From Opisthorchis felineus (Eukaryota > Platyhelminthes > Trematoda > Opisthorchiida > Opisthorchiidae), in assembly GCA_004794785.1 (NCBI GenBank), contig SJOL01004855.1, positions 22,698 through 86,697 on the forward strand: a DNA stretch of 64,000 bases, read 5' to 3'. The translations under genes and the position numbers were made by a program. A model generated the notes under the pieces. It did no database searches, was not told where the DNA came from, and worked only from the letters and a program-made list of their open reading frames with translations. Numbering within the stretch: position 1 is the stretch's first letter; the number at the start of each line of letters is the position of its first letter. Positions 1 to 13,300 of this stretch are shown here, piece by piece.

Positions 1-1559
1 AGTACAAACAATCTCTCAGCAAACATTAGACCGATCAATAGCGCCTCTTGCCGATTAGCATACAGACAAATCTTTGGATTGATGTTCTCTCTGGGCCAGC
101 CATGTGGAATAAAATTCATGACTGCTTGCAGCTCACAGTCGCGTTCAGTGGCCTCTTGAATAGGAGCCATGGTTAATGAGAGGGCTCATACACCGTCAGT
201 GATGATGCACCTGACGTCTGTTTCAACATTACCAGTTGCAATCACTGTCATCAAAAACCGCACTTTGAGATCCAGTGAGCGTCTTCCTTTTCGAAGGTGT
301 TTGTCTGATATTTGATCAAAAAGGTGTATCCTCAATATGGGTTGGGCGAGGGGTTAAGGGTAAGGTGGGTTGAGGTAGCGTAGCACTCCCGGGATGGTAA
401 ATGTCTGACTGAGAATAATACTGCAATACCCACGAATGGGATGGAGCACGCATTTTCGAGAATGAGCACTTCGATGGGTCTCGACATCAGGCTCTCATAT
501 ACACGCAGGTATATCTGGGTCATTCAATGTATAAAAATCAAAACGAATCAGAGTAGAAAATTGAAACAAGTGTGCTAAATGCAGATAGACATTCCGGAAG
601 TATTCGCGAGTCACGGTCATCACATTTGATCGACTGTCATGTTTGTCTATTCACTAAAGAAAAGATCATTGGACAGATCAGGTCCTGCCTTGCCTGGACA
701 TGGCAAGCACAGAATGGAATCAGACGAGTTCGGACCCAGATCTCAGTGAATTTTTGTGGTCATGGTTTCTATGGTGTGCAATGTTTTACACCTCGTATGA
801 CGCGGTGTCGTGACGAAGAGACTGGATCTTACCGTGGTGTGACGGTTTGCGTACCTCCGTGACCCGTCGAGCTATATTGGGCGTGTCCGCGTGACACTCA
901 CAGAGTCTCCTATACCAGTTTGGTCAATGGGTAGAGGTCTGACGAACACAGTCTCCTGGCCCTTCAGGTTGGGGGTTGGAACATGTGTGGAGACGTGTTC
1001 CGTAAAAATGTTAATGTACTTGCATTTCCCACCAAACACCGCTGCCTTGCGATCAGGCTCCTGATTCGAAGGCTTTGGTCTCGGACACTAATCGTCCTCC
1101 GGCACGTTGACAGCGTCCCAGTTCGCGTACAACCATGAATTTCACACTTACAACCAATCTCATATCACACCGGCAATTGCGCGGTGAATTCGGCCGCATG
1201 CATCGCGGCGAGTAAGCGAATAATGGCTGCTGCTGACGCCTCCATTCTTCCCCTTTTTAAATGATTTTCCTTCTCTCATCCTACAACCCACTATTAAATC
1301 GTTCTTTGTGGGAACATCAGTTAGGGCTGATGAATTCGTTTGCCCTGCACCGGTTTTGGCAGCAACATCTGCGTGTCATCCGGCGCTGACATCCTCAGTT
1401 AGCTCGAAATCAATCTTCAGGCCCAGTCTGTCTGGCTGCTTTCAATGTTCGCATTCGCATTCTGAAACAAGCAGGACAAGGTGCTCTTGCTCTCACACTG
1501 GACTTGCTTGACATTGATGTGTGCTGTGCATAAGAACGCAAGCATTCAAGATTCTCCCT
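1..1559. other. Non-coding stretch, probably intron of gene 1
   Basis: Several ORFs of 60-100 codons occur but none has splice-site support or a recognisable motif. No micro-exon with a strong acceptor and gtaagt or gtgagt donor was found. Nothing else is recognised. Confidence 0.3.
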
Positions 1560-3054
1560 CTGCTGCCGGCTGCGCACCGCTGGCGATCCAGAGGCCGCTG
1601 CAGCAGGATGGATACCCGTTGATAGTTACCTCTGTGCGGTTTGTCTAGCAACATCTGTCAAGTGTCACAAAAGAGAAGTTGATCGGTGTGTTTGTCGTCT
1701 GTACCTACACCCCAGCCGACTGTAGTTCTGACACCATCACAGACTAGTTTTATGAACCCTTGAGCACTCAGGTACGTCAAGCCAGATGTTCAGATACCGC
1801 GGTAGTTGCCGGAGAGCTGAATGCAAGTTCGGATAGCCCAGCGAATCGCATATTACATTAGATGGTCGGAATGAATTGGACTCGGTAGGTACGGACAATG
1901 ACGAACGATTGCTTCACCTATTAGCTGACCTCAGGCTACTATTTATGCAATGCTAACTTCCAGAATAACAGAAGTCGTCTGGCCAAATGATTTTCTCCAA
2001 CAGCGTGCCAGCTACGGACCCATATTGATCATATCGTGATCAGTTACCGATGTTGCGGATCAATAAATGACTACCGCTCGTTCTGGAACACATTTGTGGA
2101 TTCGAACCCCGTGCTCGTCCGGAGTCGCTTCTACCTTGGTTTTCAAGGGCCTTCCAAGGTGTGGACAAGTTGCTTGGCAACTGAAAGGCTAGCATATCCG
2201 TAGTTTAGGCCAACTGACCAGAACCTAGAGTTTCTTCCAACTGCTCTACCATCAGAGGTGAATTCATGCAGAAACGAGATCAATACCTCTCGGCATATTG
2301 CTACTTCTCTTGGAGTTTTACCCGGAGCACGACGCTAATAGGTCCGCGCATGCACTGAGTGACATAGAGAACAATGGTACTACTTGATTTTCAAGGAAAT
2401 GTTGCAGCCAGTCTCCAACATAATTTGGCCCGACGAATTAACAGACGTTAAGTGTCAGTGAGCGGGCGCGCCGACCGTGAAGCCTAGTGGACTCTGAAGG
2501 CTGAGAAAATCGAAGTGGCCCAGAAAGCCGGGAATGCCTGAAAATTGTTTCAGTTGATCCATGCGACAGGTCCCGGAATCCGGCTATTAGCGGAACCATC
2601 AAGAATGAAAGTGGCACGACCATTCAGAATGAAGAACGCCTCGACCGCTTGGCCAAATCCATCGAACAACAACTCTCATGGCCACCCACTACCACTCATT
2701 TGGAATCTACAGCTGGAGTAGGACCCTGGATGGTGAACCTGGAACCCCCAAGGCCTCGGACGTTCATGACTGTGTATGTACTCTGAAGCTCCACGGAGCT
2801 TCTGGTCCGGATGACCTGCTACCAGCATTATTCATCGGTGGAGGTGAAGTCCTCAGCGAGCACTTGTCCAAACTACTTGCCTGAATCTGAGAAAAGAAGA
2901 CTGTCCCAGACAAATGGAGAGAATCGATGATAGTGCCCATTTTTAAAAAACGGGACCGTTGGTGAATGCGATAATCACAGGGGGATCGCCTTTAGGCTTC
3001 TTGGTGTGCAAGTGTATGCAGAGGGCTCTCCAATGATGTCCGTACGCAAAGTGT

Positions 3055-3225
3055 AACCGTCAGGGCTGGCCACTCTCTCCATTCCAGTTCATCTTCGTCA
3101 TGGACGAGGTAATGAGACGAACGCTGGAAGGTCCTCGAAACCCTGCTATTCAGATAGCTGCTCACGAAAACCTTATCGATCTGGAATATGCAGACGAAAT
3201 AATTATCGTCTTTGGAGAGGAAAAA
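3055..3225 (+). pseudogene. RTE reverse transcriptase palm fragment with altered active site
   Basis: The frame reads PLSPFQFIFVMDEVMRRTLE and then LEYADEIIIVF. The family catalytic motif is YADD; here the second Asp is Glu (YADE). The preceding fingers region is largely deleted, jumping from the NHRG motif at about 2975 to VRQGWP. Confidence 0.75.
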
Positions 3226-3233
3226 AGGCATAG

Positions 3234-3821
3234 GTGTATTTGGATGATCTGATCAAAGTCATCCTGTCCTTTGGTATGCACTTTACACCCAACAAGTGTA
3301 AGATCGTGTTCGTGGACATGCAGTCACTGAACACGCCAATGACAATCAAGGGAGAGACACTTAAGGTTGTGGAGCGTTTTATATATGTTGCAAGTTGTAC
3401 CAGTTCCGATTTTAGTGTGACAAATGAGGTCAACGCACGACTCTGCAAGGCTCGGGTCGCGTTTGCTAATTCGAGACACCTATGGTGGCAAAGTGGTTTA
3501 TCCCTGAATCTCAAAGGACGTGTGTATCAGGCTATAGTGGGGTTGTTTTGCTGTACGGCTGTGACACTTGGCCTGTTCGAGCAGCGGAACTCAGACGACT
3601 TAAATTGCCCGACAGCCGTTGACTCAACCATAGCTCTTGTAGGTTGGTTTTGGAGAATCTGCAACGAGGCAGTTAGAAAACGAGTGTTCGGTTGTGCAAC
3701 GGGAGCTTCCACTGAAGAATGTGTCCAGCATCTGAAGTTTCGTTGGTTAGGTCATGCAGTGCTTATGCCAAACCATCGTTTGCCGAAGAGAGTGCCGTTT
3801 TCCGTGCCCAATTCAGAGTGA
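3234..3821 (+). pseudogene. RTE retrotransposon C-terminal region
   Basis: An open frame of 195 codons: FGMHFTPNKCKIVF, then SCTSSDFSVTNEVNARLCKA, GRVYQAIVG, CNEAVRKRVFGC and [18 protein letters not shown]. This is the region after the palm in RTE-type elements, also seen at 28.6 and 45.4 kb. It stays open by chance; the rest of the element is broken. Confidence 0.82.
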
Positions 3822-4296
3822 CGAGAGTAGAGAGGTGGCCAACCCTTGAGCTGGTAGAGGAGTATGAAAGAGATTGCGGAAAACGTGTGTGATGTCGGTG
3901 GGAATCGTTTTCCAGGATGGGGACTACGTTGGAGACGATGCAAGTTATGGCTGCCAATCAATGTCAGTGGCGTTTGAGTTGCCAGATTCTATCCCGATCG
4001 CCTGGATGAGTAACAGGAAGTTTGGGCTTTCAAAAAAATCATGGTTGTATGGAAGCCAACCATCAGTGCTGAACACTGAAGTCATACCGTCGATGATGAT
4101 GATGACAGAGTTTAGCAAAATCGGGAGGGTAATGCTTGTGCCTAAGGAGCCCCAAATAGGAAGAAACCGGTCCTGGGTTGTCGAATGTGCTTCAGCAACC
4201 TTACGAGTAGTGCCTAGTCAGGAAACGATAAAAATTTTCCATAATATGTCACACTTAAGTTTACTCTGCTGAAAATATTCATTTTTTTCTCACAGT

Positions 4297-4344
4297 GACA
4301 TATCACCATGGCGGACCACCACCAACCTCATCGTATTATTCATG
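4297..4344 (+). CDS. Gene 1 proline-rich exon, 48 nt (copy A)
   Basis: Acceptor catttttttctcacag and donor gtgagt enclose 48 bases: [15 protein letters not shown] in phase 1. The copy at 61539-61619 keeps both ends (TYH... and ...PTSSYYS) but is 33 bases longer in its proline run, an in-frame difference. That pattern suggests coding constraint on ends and phase with a variable centre. Confidence 0.62.
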
Positions 4345-7300
4345 TGAGTCCGAACTCCTAATTCTTCTTTACGAAATTCTCTCTAAGTAAATCGATCACG
4401 CGAGTTTTTCGCTTGGCTCAAGTTGAAATTTTTGGTCCGATTGAGGTGTATATGAAACCTGATTACACATAAACCAATAAAAGATTTCTCCATATCCCAG
4501 AAATTTACGGAATCAGCGCTAATTCAATAGTAGTTTACCACGTGATTTGTGTGTTTGTGGAGCAAACGAGTCACGTGATCTAGTGAGTGGTCGCTGCATA
4601 CCTAGCACGAGCCAAAAGTTCTGTTGGGACAATTCCGGACAAATTACACTGAAAATCGTGGAGAATGTGAAAAGTAGTTTTGGTCTGTCCGAATTATCAA
4701 CATATCCTCAGGGGAGATTCCACTTGTGCGGATCCGTTAGGTCATATGGGCTGGACAGATGTTCACGAAGAAAGGTTTACATAAATCTTCCCAAGTATTC
4801 TGCATTCTAGTGAAATGCTTTTCAAATATCATGCCAAAACGGAATTGTGCGCATGTTGTTTGTTTGAAAATTCCAGCTGCTCAAAATGCGTATCAATGTA
4901 AGTTGCATGTTTATGGCAGAACATTGGACTGTAATATCAACCTTAGCTCTGAATATAACTTGACCTCGTGATAATTCCCCCATTCACTTGCTCACTTCGC
5001 CTGTGTACTTTTAACCCCCACTTGTTTTGCTCATTTGTACCTGCCACTCACTTTGCCGAAAAAGCGGTCCCGTCCGCCACTTGTTTATTATCATGTGTCT
5101 GAGTGAATTTGCGCAGCTGACCTACCTACCCATGCGCGTTCGTGTCCCGTTTGCTGAGCCTGGCTCGACTTGTTTTCCCATGAGTTCCGTGTGATCGCAC
5201 CGCCAATGAGAATCACGAGACCGTCGTCGGAAAGGATGACCGCAACCCACACTACTGAGCCAACATTCCGCTCGCCGTTGTTTGGTGTGCGGACGTTGAC
5301 ACTGCACTGTGCCGGTCAGTTTAGAGTAGCAGAAGTAGAGAGGTGACCAACCGTTGACCTGCAAGAGGGGTATGAAGGACATTACGAAACGTATGAGTGC
5401 TGTCGTTGCTACTCGCCTTCCAGGATGGGGGCCGCGTGATCCTCACTGCGCCTAGTTGGAGACGCTGCAAGATATGACTGCCAACCGAAGTCAGTGACGA
5501 TCTTGTTGTCAGTTTCTATCCAGATTGCCTGAATGAGTGTCTGGATGTGTAGGCACCTCGGAATGATTGTAGTACGCTGGCACTAAGTCACTTCCCCGTC
5601 CACCTTTATCCTTTTCTTCACAATAAGGCTTTCAAATAAATCATATTTGTAAGGCAGCGAACCATCGGTGTTGAACACTGATATCATTGACAGATAGGTT
5701 GACAGATCAAACACATCTTTAAGTAGCTTATTGTGAACAGTGATCACTCCGAAACCTGGACCGGTTGTCGACTTCTTAAATTAGTTGGTTAATTTGATTT
5801 CGAATGTCTCATCACCAATCAGAGTGAACTCATCAGTGCACCGTGTGGATGCAGCGCGCACATGGGTTGATACAGTGTCTACGCACCGAGATTGACTGAC
5901 CAATCATTGACCATTCGGATGAGTCTTCCTATTGGCCAAAAAACTATTCATGTTCTCACTACAGCGAGGGGCGATCGTCAGCACCTTCGCCGCCACCTCC
6001 ACTACCACCACCGCCAACCTCATCGTATTATTCATGAGAGTCCGAACTCCTAAGTCTTCTCTGCACACAGCATTCAACAAATAAATTATGCCACTAAAGA
6101 AGATGGTGATGATGATTTGATCTAACTGCTTCAGCTCACAACATTATCCCGTAACCTCAGCGGTTGTGAGCTAGGGAGTGTCATGCTTTCAGTCAATTGG
6201 AAAATGTTTGGGACCGATTGGGTAGTCATCGTTTCAGAGAGGTTTGGTAAACAATCGGTAGATTTTTTGCTAGGCAACGTTTCGCTTTTGACACAAAAGC
6301 TTCGTCAGTCCAACTGAGTAAGTAAGCAGGTTGATCTGGTTTTAAGGCAGTCAGGGAACCAATCCGCAGTATTTCTTATGCCTATGCGACTTGCTCAGTG
6401 CTGGGTGTCGGTCTGATGTTCCTGTTTGATGGTTAGTGAGGATGAGTAACATTTACGATAGATTGGTTAGGTGGGATTGTCTTAATGTTGAAACCGGATT
6501 TTGCGGCCCTACTTTTTCGGTCTAGGACATCTTGATGGAATATTCCTCTTGAGGATCGTTCACAGATTTTGTTCGCCTCGTGTCATCTCGGCTGATCTAA
6601 GGACAAGCTTGCCAGTTCCACGCCCTCTATTCTATTCACGCTGGGATGCTTGGCGGTTTCCACCGCCTCGGCCACCAGTCGCTGTGGTGTGAATCTTAGT
6701 CCCCGACTCAGAATGCCCACATTCTCCAAATCTATCCAGTGCATGCTCTGCCACTGCCGAATCTTGGCTATCGCATGATATTCACCTACGTTCCTCGGTG
6801 GTCTGTTAATGTATCGCTTATGCTCACGATTCTGGTGTGCAATTTCCTGGCTGTCTGACCTATATAAACCCTCGTACAGTCGCTACATTTTATGTTGTAT
6901 ACACAGTTCCTAGTCCTATCAACCGGATCTTTTCCAGATAAGCCCCGCCAAAAAATTAACCCCAGCCACTCAAAAAAGATTAGAAAAAAAGAGGATATGA
7001 AATTTGTACTTTTAGTTTTTATTGAAGAGGGTGAAATTTGCATGAAAAGGTCCGTTTTTCGGTACCTTCGCCTCCAAACAAACTCACACAAGTAGCTGTT
7101 CACTAAAGATCGGTGTGTGCCGCATTGGCGTTTATTCTGCATCTTGTAGACAGGCCAAAGAGATTCGATGGTTTGCAAAAAACGTATTGCCGTCTCCTTG
7201 TCATGAACGAGAGTTGAAAGCGTCAGAAGTTTCATTTAAGGTTTTACGTCCGAACGGAGAAAATGTTTGCACAAAATGAGCCTAGATGTGGATAAGGAAT

Positions 7301-10300
7301 TGTTTTCATCAAAAATAGGTCTAGGTTGTGTGCGTACATTAAATTGGAGCTGGCAAAAAGTGGCGGGGATTAACTTTTCGCGCATGCACTTTTTACACTA
7401 GTGGCGGGGCTTATCTGGAAAAGATCCGACGATCCTTCAACTGCACCTAAACCGAGCGTAAAGTCTTTCCTTTCTGGAATGCTAGTCTAATGTTGGCCGT
7501 ATTCAGTACCCTTCTGATGACTTCAGATGTCTCTGTTTTGTATGGAATGACTATTGCTCCGATCCACTCCTTTATTGGGCCTTGGTGTTGGCGCCGATAC
7601 CCCTCTTAGTTGCCGCCTAATTAAACCCACTGGGTATCCGCTATCTTGAAGTCATTTTTTACCTCAGGTTGTGCTGCTCTTCGGTCGACCTCCTCTGTGC
7701 ACAGTGCCCTTACTCTCCTAAACATCTTTGAGACCATGCTAGTGTATACTCCCTTTTGTTGTGCTGGGTCATCTCGTGTCATCTCGGCTGATTTGAAACC
7801 GCTCTCCACGCGCTTGTCAGTTCTACGCCCTCTATTCCATTCACGCTTCTGACCGAATTGACTCCCCAGAGAAAGGTTGCCCAGCAAAAAATCAACAAAT
7901 TGTCTATCAGAACACTGTAAAAATATGTTATGATGTTATGGTGCCAATAGTGATCAAAATGTGAGGAAAATACGGATGTTGAAAACTTAGACCAGAATCA
8001 TAGATATCAGTAAAAGCTAACTAAGGAACTACTTGGGGTCTTGTGTCCACAAGCTTTGTCGAAAATATTTTTACCAGTTATAGAATTAGTGGATGGTTGC
8101 GGGATTTGTAGAATTCGCGTTCACATTAATCTCGTTCGCACAGTCCTCCTCTTCCTCTTATCGTTCTGCCGTAATTGTTCACGTGAGCTTACACCAGAGA
8201 GACCCAGTGGACTCGAGGTTCACTTCTACAACAGAGCTACTCAGCAACGTCTATCGTTGGTCGTACGTCTGGCGAGCGTGTTCACGCTATTCCACGAGTG
8301 TGCGCTGGACGCACCTGAAGTATTGCGCGTGAACACGTAATGGTGTGTTCACGGTCGATCCATGTGATGAAACTCGCATCCAGTGCTTCTCTCACCTGTA
8401 TGGCTTGAACTCACCGGAGTTATTGCACCAGGACAGAAAGAGGACTGTTCAAATGAGACTAACGTGAATTTCAATTGCACGCATCCCGCAACAACCACCA
8501 CAAATAGCTCATCACAATCACCAGGCTTATCAGAATGCCAGGATGTTTCGAACACTTGTCTGCAAATGAAAGGTCAGCATCCATATTTTACGTTTCTTTG
8601 AATTACTACTGAGATGAGGACTGGATAACTCATTTGCTGCAGCAGAAACACATCAGTCCGTATCTTGGGGCCTTAAATGATGTTTGTGAATAGATCCTTC
8701 GTGGAACAAACTAAGATGCAATTCGCTATTTTGTCCACCTAATTTAGCACAACAAGAGCGAAGCTACCGCGGAATTGAGCGTAAGTTTTCTATTAGTATA
8801 TCGAAACAAAATCATTTTTGACATTCAGCCATAAGGATATTGACCAACCCGTGTGTTTCATCCATGTGAACAATTGGGACCGTTGTGTGAGATCTAGCAG
8901 CCGATTCCGTCATAACCGAATGCGAGTTCCTAAAAGTGCAATTTGTTCTAAGTCCAACTGGGACAGTTTCTCGTGTGTCGCATGACCGATTCATCCATTC
9001 ATGAAATCCAATCAGGTCAAACCGCTGTACCCAACCTAGGGAGTGTGTTTGAGAGAGTATTAATACAAAAGCGCGAATTTCTCTTCAAACACGAACCGTG
9101 TGGGAGCAATGAATCATTTGTCCCCATTCTTCGAATAACTGGCTAGTGGTTCTGTAGCAAGGTGTTCATCAGTGTGACACTTGGAAGTTGAATTGATGCA
9201 CCTCAATCGATCGGTGTTCTTGTATTGCCACAACATCGTAACCCCACACCCTGAGAGATTTACACTGCCCTTGGATGCCCACGGCTCACTAACATGTCTA
9301 CCGGCGATTGTGTTCTACTGGAATCTCATCTCTGTCTCATCCTTATCGGGGATCAGCAGCAGCACCCCACGACTGTCCTGCGAAAATCCCCAAATCTACT
9401 CATACCATCGACAAAATATGGGTCGCTCATGGGAGAAATTATTCTCACTTATCACGAACGAAGCTCCAATTTGATAAGTCCTCAGTGGATAAGCCGGTCA
9501 ACTCGTGACCACGTTGTGACCATTTCCTCAATCACATATGAATGGTGCTATGTCCTGTCTAAATACAATTTCATCACTGTGTTGATCAGCTGCTCGTGGC
9601 CGGACGGCAGGTTGCGAGTTCGAATCCCCCTAGCAATTGGTGAGTTGCGCACTGGTGATTATACCGAAGAAGAATAAAATAACTGTTCGAAGTCAGTTGT
9701 TTCCACCTACCACACAGTCATCTACAGGAGCATAATGAGCACCGTAACTAGGGTCAAACCAGCCCTAAATCGCACATTTCTTCGGCCTTTGCGCTGATAC
9801 TCGCGCAATCCCCTTCCTCCGACCAGCCGTACTATGCGAATTCTGTCTCAACCTGTTCACCAGACATTATCGGTTATCTCCCGAACATACTGACTCTCTT
9901 CTGCGCCGCTATATCTGCAGAGGGTCCCGCGTTTGCAAACGCGGGAGAACAGAATCACAAATTGAGGTGACATCTTTAGTGCAAGTTTGGGTGTCATCCC
10001 GATTGGTGATGAATCATTTGGAAGCTAATTGCCCAGCTTGGTGATCAGATCAGCGGCCACCTGACCAATCACCCATGAACGCACCCGAGCTACCGATATT
10101 CCGGTACAGCTCACCACATATCCTAAGATGGCCTTGGACCGAAAGTTCAAATGAGGGCTGGACTTTGATACAAGGTGTACTACATCCATACTGCAGCATT
10201 CTATATCCAAAGCCTTTCCCTAAAGTTATGGTAGATCACCCCATTTGGGGCTGATTCCTCGCGCGGATTTTTTTCGAACCCATTTGACTGTATACTTCTA

Positions 10301-13300
10301 TCCATTTGAATCAAAAGAACCGAAGTAATTGAAAAACTCCGTCCAATTCTTCAGATAGTCATTTGGGAAGCTGGTATGGTCCTTAGACTGCGAGTTAGTG
10401 GGCTTGCTTCCACAATGACAAGGCCACGTACACATGTGCCATTGATGACCAGAATGATGGTGGGGAGAACACATTCGCATTCGTGTTGATCGGGTAATTC
10501 GACTAAGGTTAAGCATGTATGCTTAGTGTCTCCATCCACATTGGCGCATATCCGTTGCTCTTATGAATACAAGCCAAGAGTTGACCGAAACATTAGTTCA
10601 ATGATGTTTTTGATGAGTCTCCGCTTCACCCAGCCAGTATGTACTTCCTACCTATGCTGCCCGTCCACTGGACGTTCCTAATCTATGGTCGAAGCGCGAG
10701 TACTATGCACCTGCATTGAGATAATGTAGGATGGCTGGCGTGGTTCCTGGTTTTTGTTCACACTGGCTCCACTACTCTCATGTGACTGTCCTGTGTACCA
10801 TGCTGGCATACAAGACTGAAAAGCACCCCAGTGGTTTGCTTCACTTAATGGTCGTTAATCGACGGAACACCCATAAATCTAGATTGATCAACATCCTTGC
10901 TATCCGAGTAATTATTCCGGCTGCTGAAGTTCCTACCCTCTAAGATGTCCTTCATGCTCTTCGAGATATCAATGCTCCAGGTAAATTCCAGTTGGCATTA
11001 ATGTTGCGGTATTTCAGTTCTTTTATCTATATGTGCATCTGCACAATCGTTACAGTGCGGTCAGAACGGAATCACGTGACACTACACAACTTGACTGGTA
11101 GACAGTCGCGCCATATCCTACCCAGTTAAGGATGAATCATTCTGCTGTTCAGCTAGTGTTCACCTACTGGAAGTAAAGTTGCCGTTTTGAATCTCTATCG
11201 AGTCACGTGAGATTCACGCTCCTCATTATTCCGAACAAGGACGAAAAAGCGGTACAGCGATTCTCGGATTTTTCAGCATAGTTTGATTTCGCTTGCTTGT
11301 TCTGTGTTTGTTGTCACTCATGGGTGGCTGTGCACCGCAATCCAATCAGCTCAACTTATTATCTGCTCAATTTACGCATTTTTTCAGAATCTGAGAACGA
11401 ACCAATTGGAAAAACTCGCTTTTGTAAGTGAGATCCCTCAGTGATTGCTTGGAACACATGACTGAATCCAGTTGGACTTCTGACTACATCAAACTTTGAG
11501 ATCAAACAGGGAATTCTCACTCCAAGACATACCACTCCTTAGACTCTCAATTTTAATTTGGAAGCGCTTCACTAAGCCTTGTCGCCCTTCGCCACTTGAA
11601 TGGCTTTTACATGTGTGTTTCTATTGAAGCTATATTTCGTTTCGGTGAAAGAACACAAAGGGAACCGTTCAAGGGTATAGGGATTCATTAGCTGTGTACA
11701 AACGGCTCGGTCATACTACCCTTCTGCCAACCCTCTCAGGAGACGACGTACCTACCATTTGAATTGGCGATTTTTCCCCTAACTCGTTGTGGAATTTTTC
11801 AGACAAGTTGACGGATGTGAATAGTCTCTGACGTTATACTTTACCAATTATCGCTTCTCACGGGGAAGTTTTTGAGTTAACTGCAAAGCTGTTTTTTTAA
11901 CCTCATAAATGTCCACACAACTGTGCTTTTATCATTTTCCTGCTCTTTACTTTTTCCAGTTAATGCGGAACACAATAGATGTAAGTTTTAGTTCTTAGGC
12001 TCTACTCCGTGTTGGTGCTAACAACTTATCTGAAGGTGAGTAGCTTGGGTAGGCAACCAAACTCAGCGAGTACATATGACGCTTTGAGTGTTAAGAAAGA
12101 TTTGTGCCTCGTGAAAATATCGGAAACACCTCTGGTTCAAATACTTAATGTCACATAGGGTATTCCATGACCGTTTGCTCTCTGGATGTATCAGATGTGA
12201 ACTCCTCATTTGCTGAAATCCGAAAGTAGCGGAAAAACGTTTTAACTGCACCTGTCCGACTATTAACAACACCGGATGGACTGTCGAGTCTCGATCTCTT
12301 CTAGTCAATATACACCTATTGCCTATGAAAACAAAAGGAAGCAATGGGTAGAAATGAAACAATGATAGACGGAGTCTGTGAAAATTGTGATCAATTAAAT
12401 GAGTGTGCAGTGGTCACGTGAGAAAACCATAAAAGCCTCAGTGCATGTGTATACGCCTACTAAGTACACAAACATAGGTTATCTGAGCAAATGCAATGGC
12501 ACCCCTCGAGCTCTATTGACCAGAATAAGAGACTGCGAAAATATTGACGATCGTGAACTCGTGTTCTGATTTGGAAGAGGAATCCATCATGTGAGTGAAA
12601 CCACAAACAATGCCAAGCAGCAAGTGTCGCAAAACTTTCTGCTTGGCTAAATTTAGCCCGGATATCAATCAAGATTTATCATAACTCAGAAAATACTTGG
12701 AAAGTCCAAATTCAGCAAGTGAAATTCCCGAAAATCGAACTGCCTGTGATTGGTATTTTTAGAACCCGTCCACAGATGTGTGTTGGTTTGCATCGACATA
12801 GTATTCGACTGCATAGTCTCAACAGTTGATATGTTCAGTGATTCGATACATCTAGTGGTATGGACCGTGGCAGTCTTTCTCCCAAAATCCTTCGAAATAT
12901 GCCCTGTACTCTGATGCCATAATGGGGAGCTAAACCAAATGATCGAATGCGCAAGTGTTTTGTGTGAAAGTTGTCCATCTTGCAGCATTCTGATCGAAAA
13001 CGTAGGACCCCCATTGATGGGCACTAGTAATCTCCACGCCCTGTGTAGAAGACAGCTGATCAAGAACGTGCTCCCGTTCCCCACCATATGTGAAAGTCCA
13101 TTCCCGTAATTATAATCCCCTGATCCGAGGAACTGAAACTCTCTTGTTTTAATGAACTATTTTTATAACTTTTACCGATTTTGGTCGGACATTGTGTTTT
13201 TGTGGTCACTCGCTGTCGGCATCTGTTGTCTTGTGACGATATCGATTTTAAGGCGAGGTGAACTGCGATTTATCCTCAGGCTGGTATTTGTGCCGCCCTA

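Larger units (their letters stand above)
1560..4110 (+). mobile_element. Degenerate RTE-type non-LTR retrotransposon, near full length
   Basis: In order on the plus strand, with many stops and frame changes: an endonuclease (APE/EEP) region at about 1590-2160 (VVAGELNAS, then IDHIVIS and SFWNTFVDS); a linker; the reverse transcriptase start at 2680-2960 (GPDDLLPALF, TVPDKWRESMIVPIFKK); a deletion; the palm at 3055-3225; the C-terminal region at 3234-3821; and a 3' tail ending in a short (atg/tga)n run at about 4095. The element is dead. Confidence 0.85.
4115..5950 (+). repeat. Duplicated gene segment, copy A
   Basis: 4115-4980 and 5690-5950 align in order with 61330-62470: a common family-E stretch (cctaaggagc...accggtc), the proline-rich exon, intron sequence, the 21-nt exon, and further intron including cctggaccgg and cttcttaaatta. 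Copy A is interrupted at 4980-5690 by foreign sequence including an RTE 3' end. Divergence is substantial, so the duplication is not recent. Confidence 0.7.
6490..7870 (-). mobile_element. Penelope-like retroelement fragment, split by an insertion
   Basis: Minus strand, in order: a 3'-end-like piece (7780-7870), the C-terminal part of the reverse transcriptase (about 7437-7760: [36 protein letters not shown]), then after an inserted element a GIY-YIG endonuclease (about 6790-6923: [25 protein letters not shown]), then [14 protein letters not shown] and NRIEGVELA at 6580-6690. GIY-YIG after the RT is diagnostic of Penelope-like elements. Frames are interrupted. Confidence 0.82.

Noticed and set aside
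11999..12035. Another AG...GTGAGT pair just after the 11960 exon
   Set aside because: The segment is 37 nt, not a multiple of three, and the intron from 11981 would be only 18 nt.
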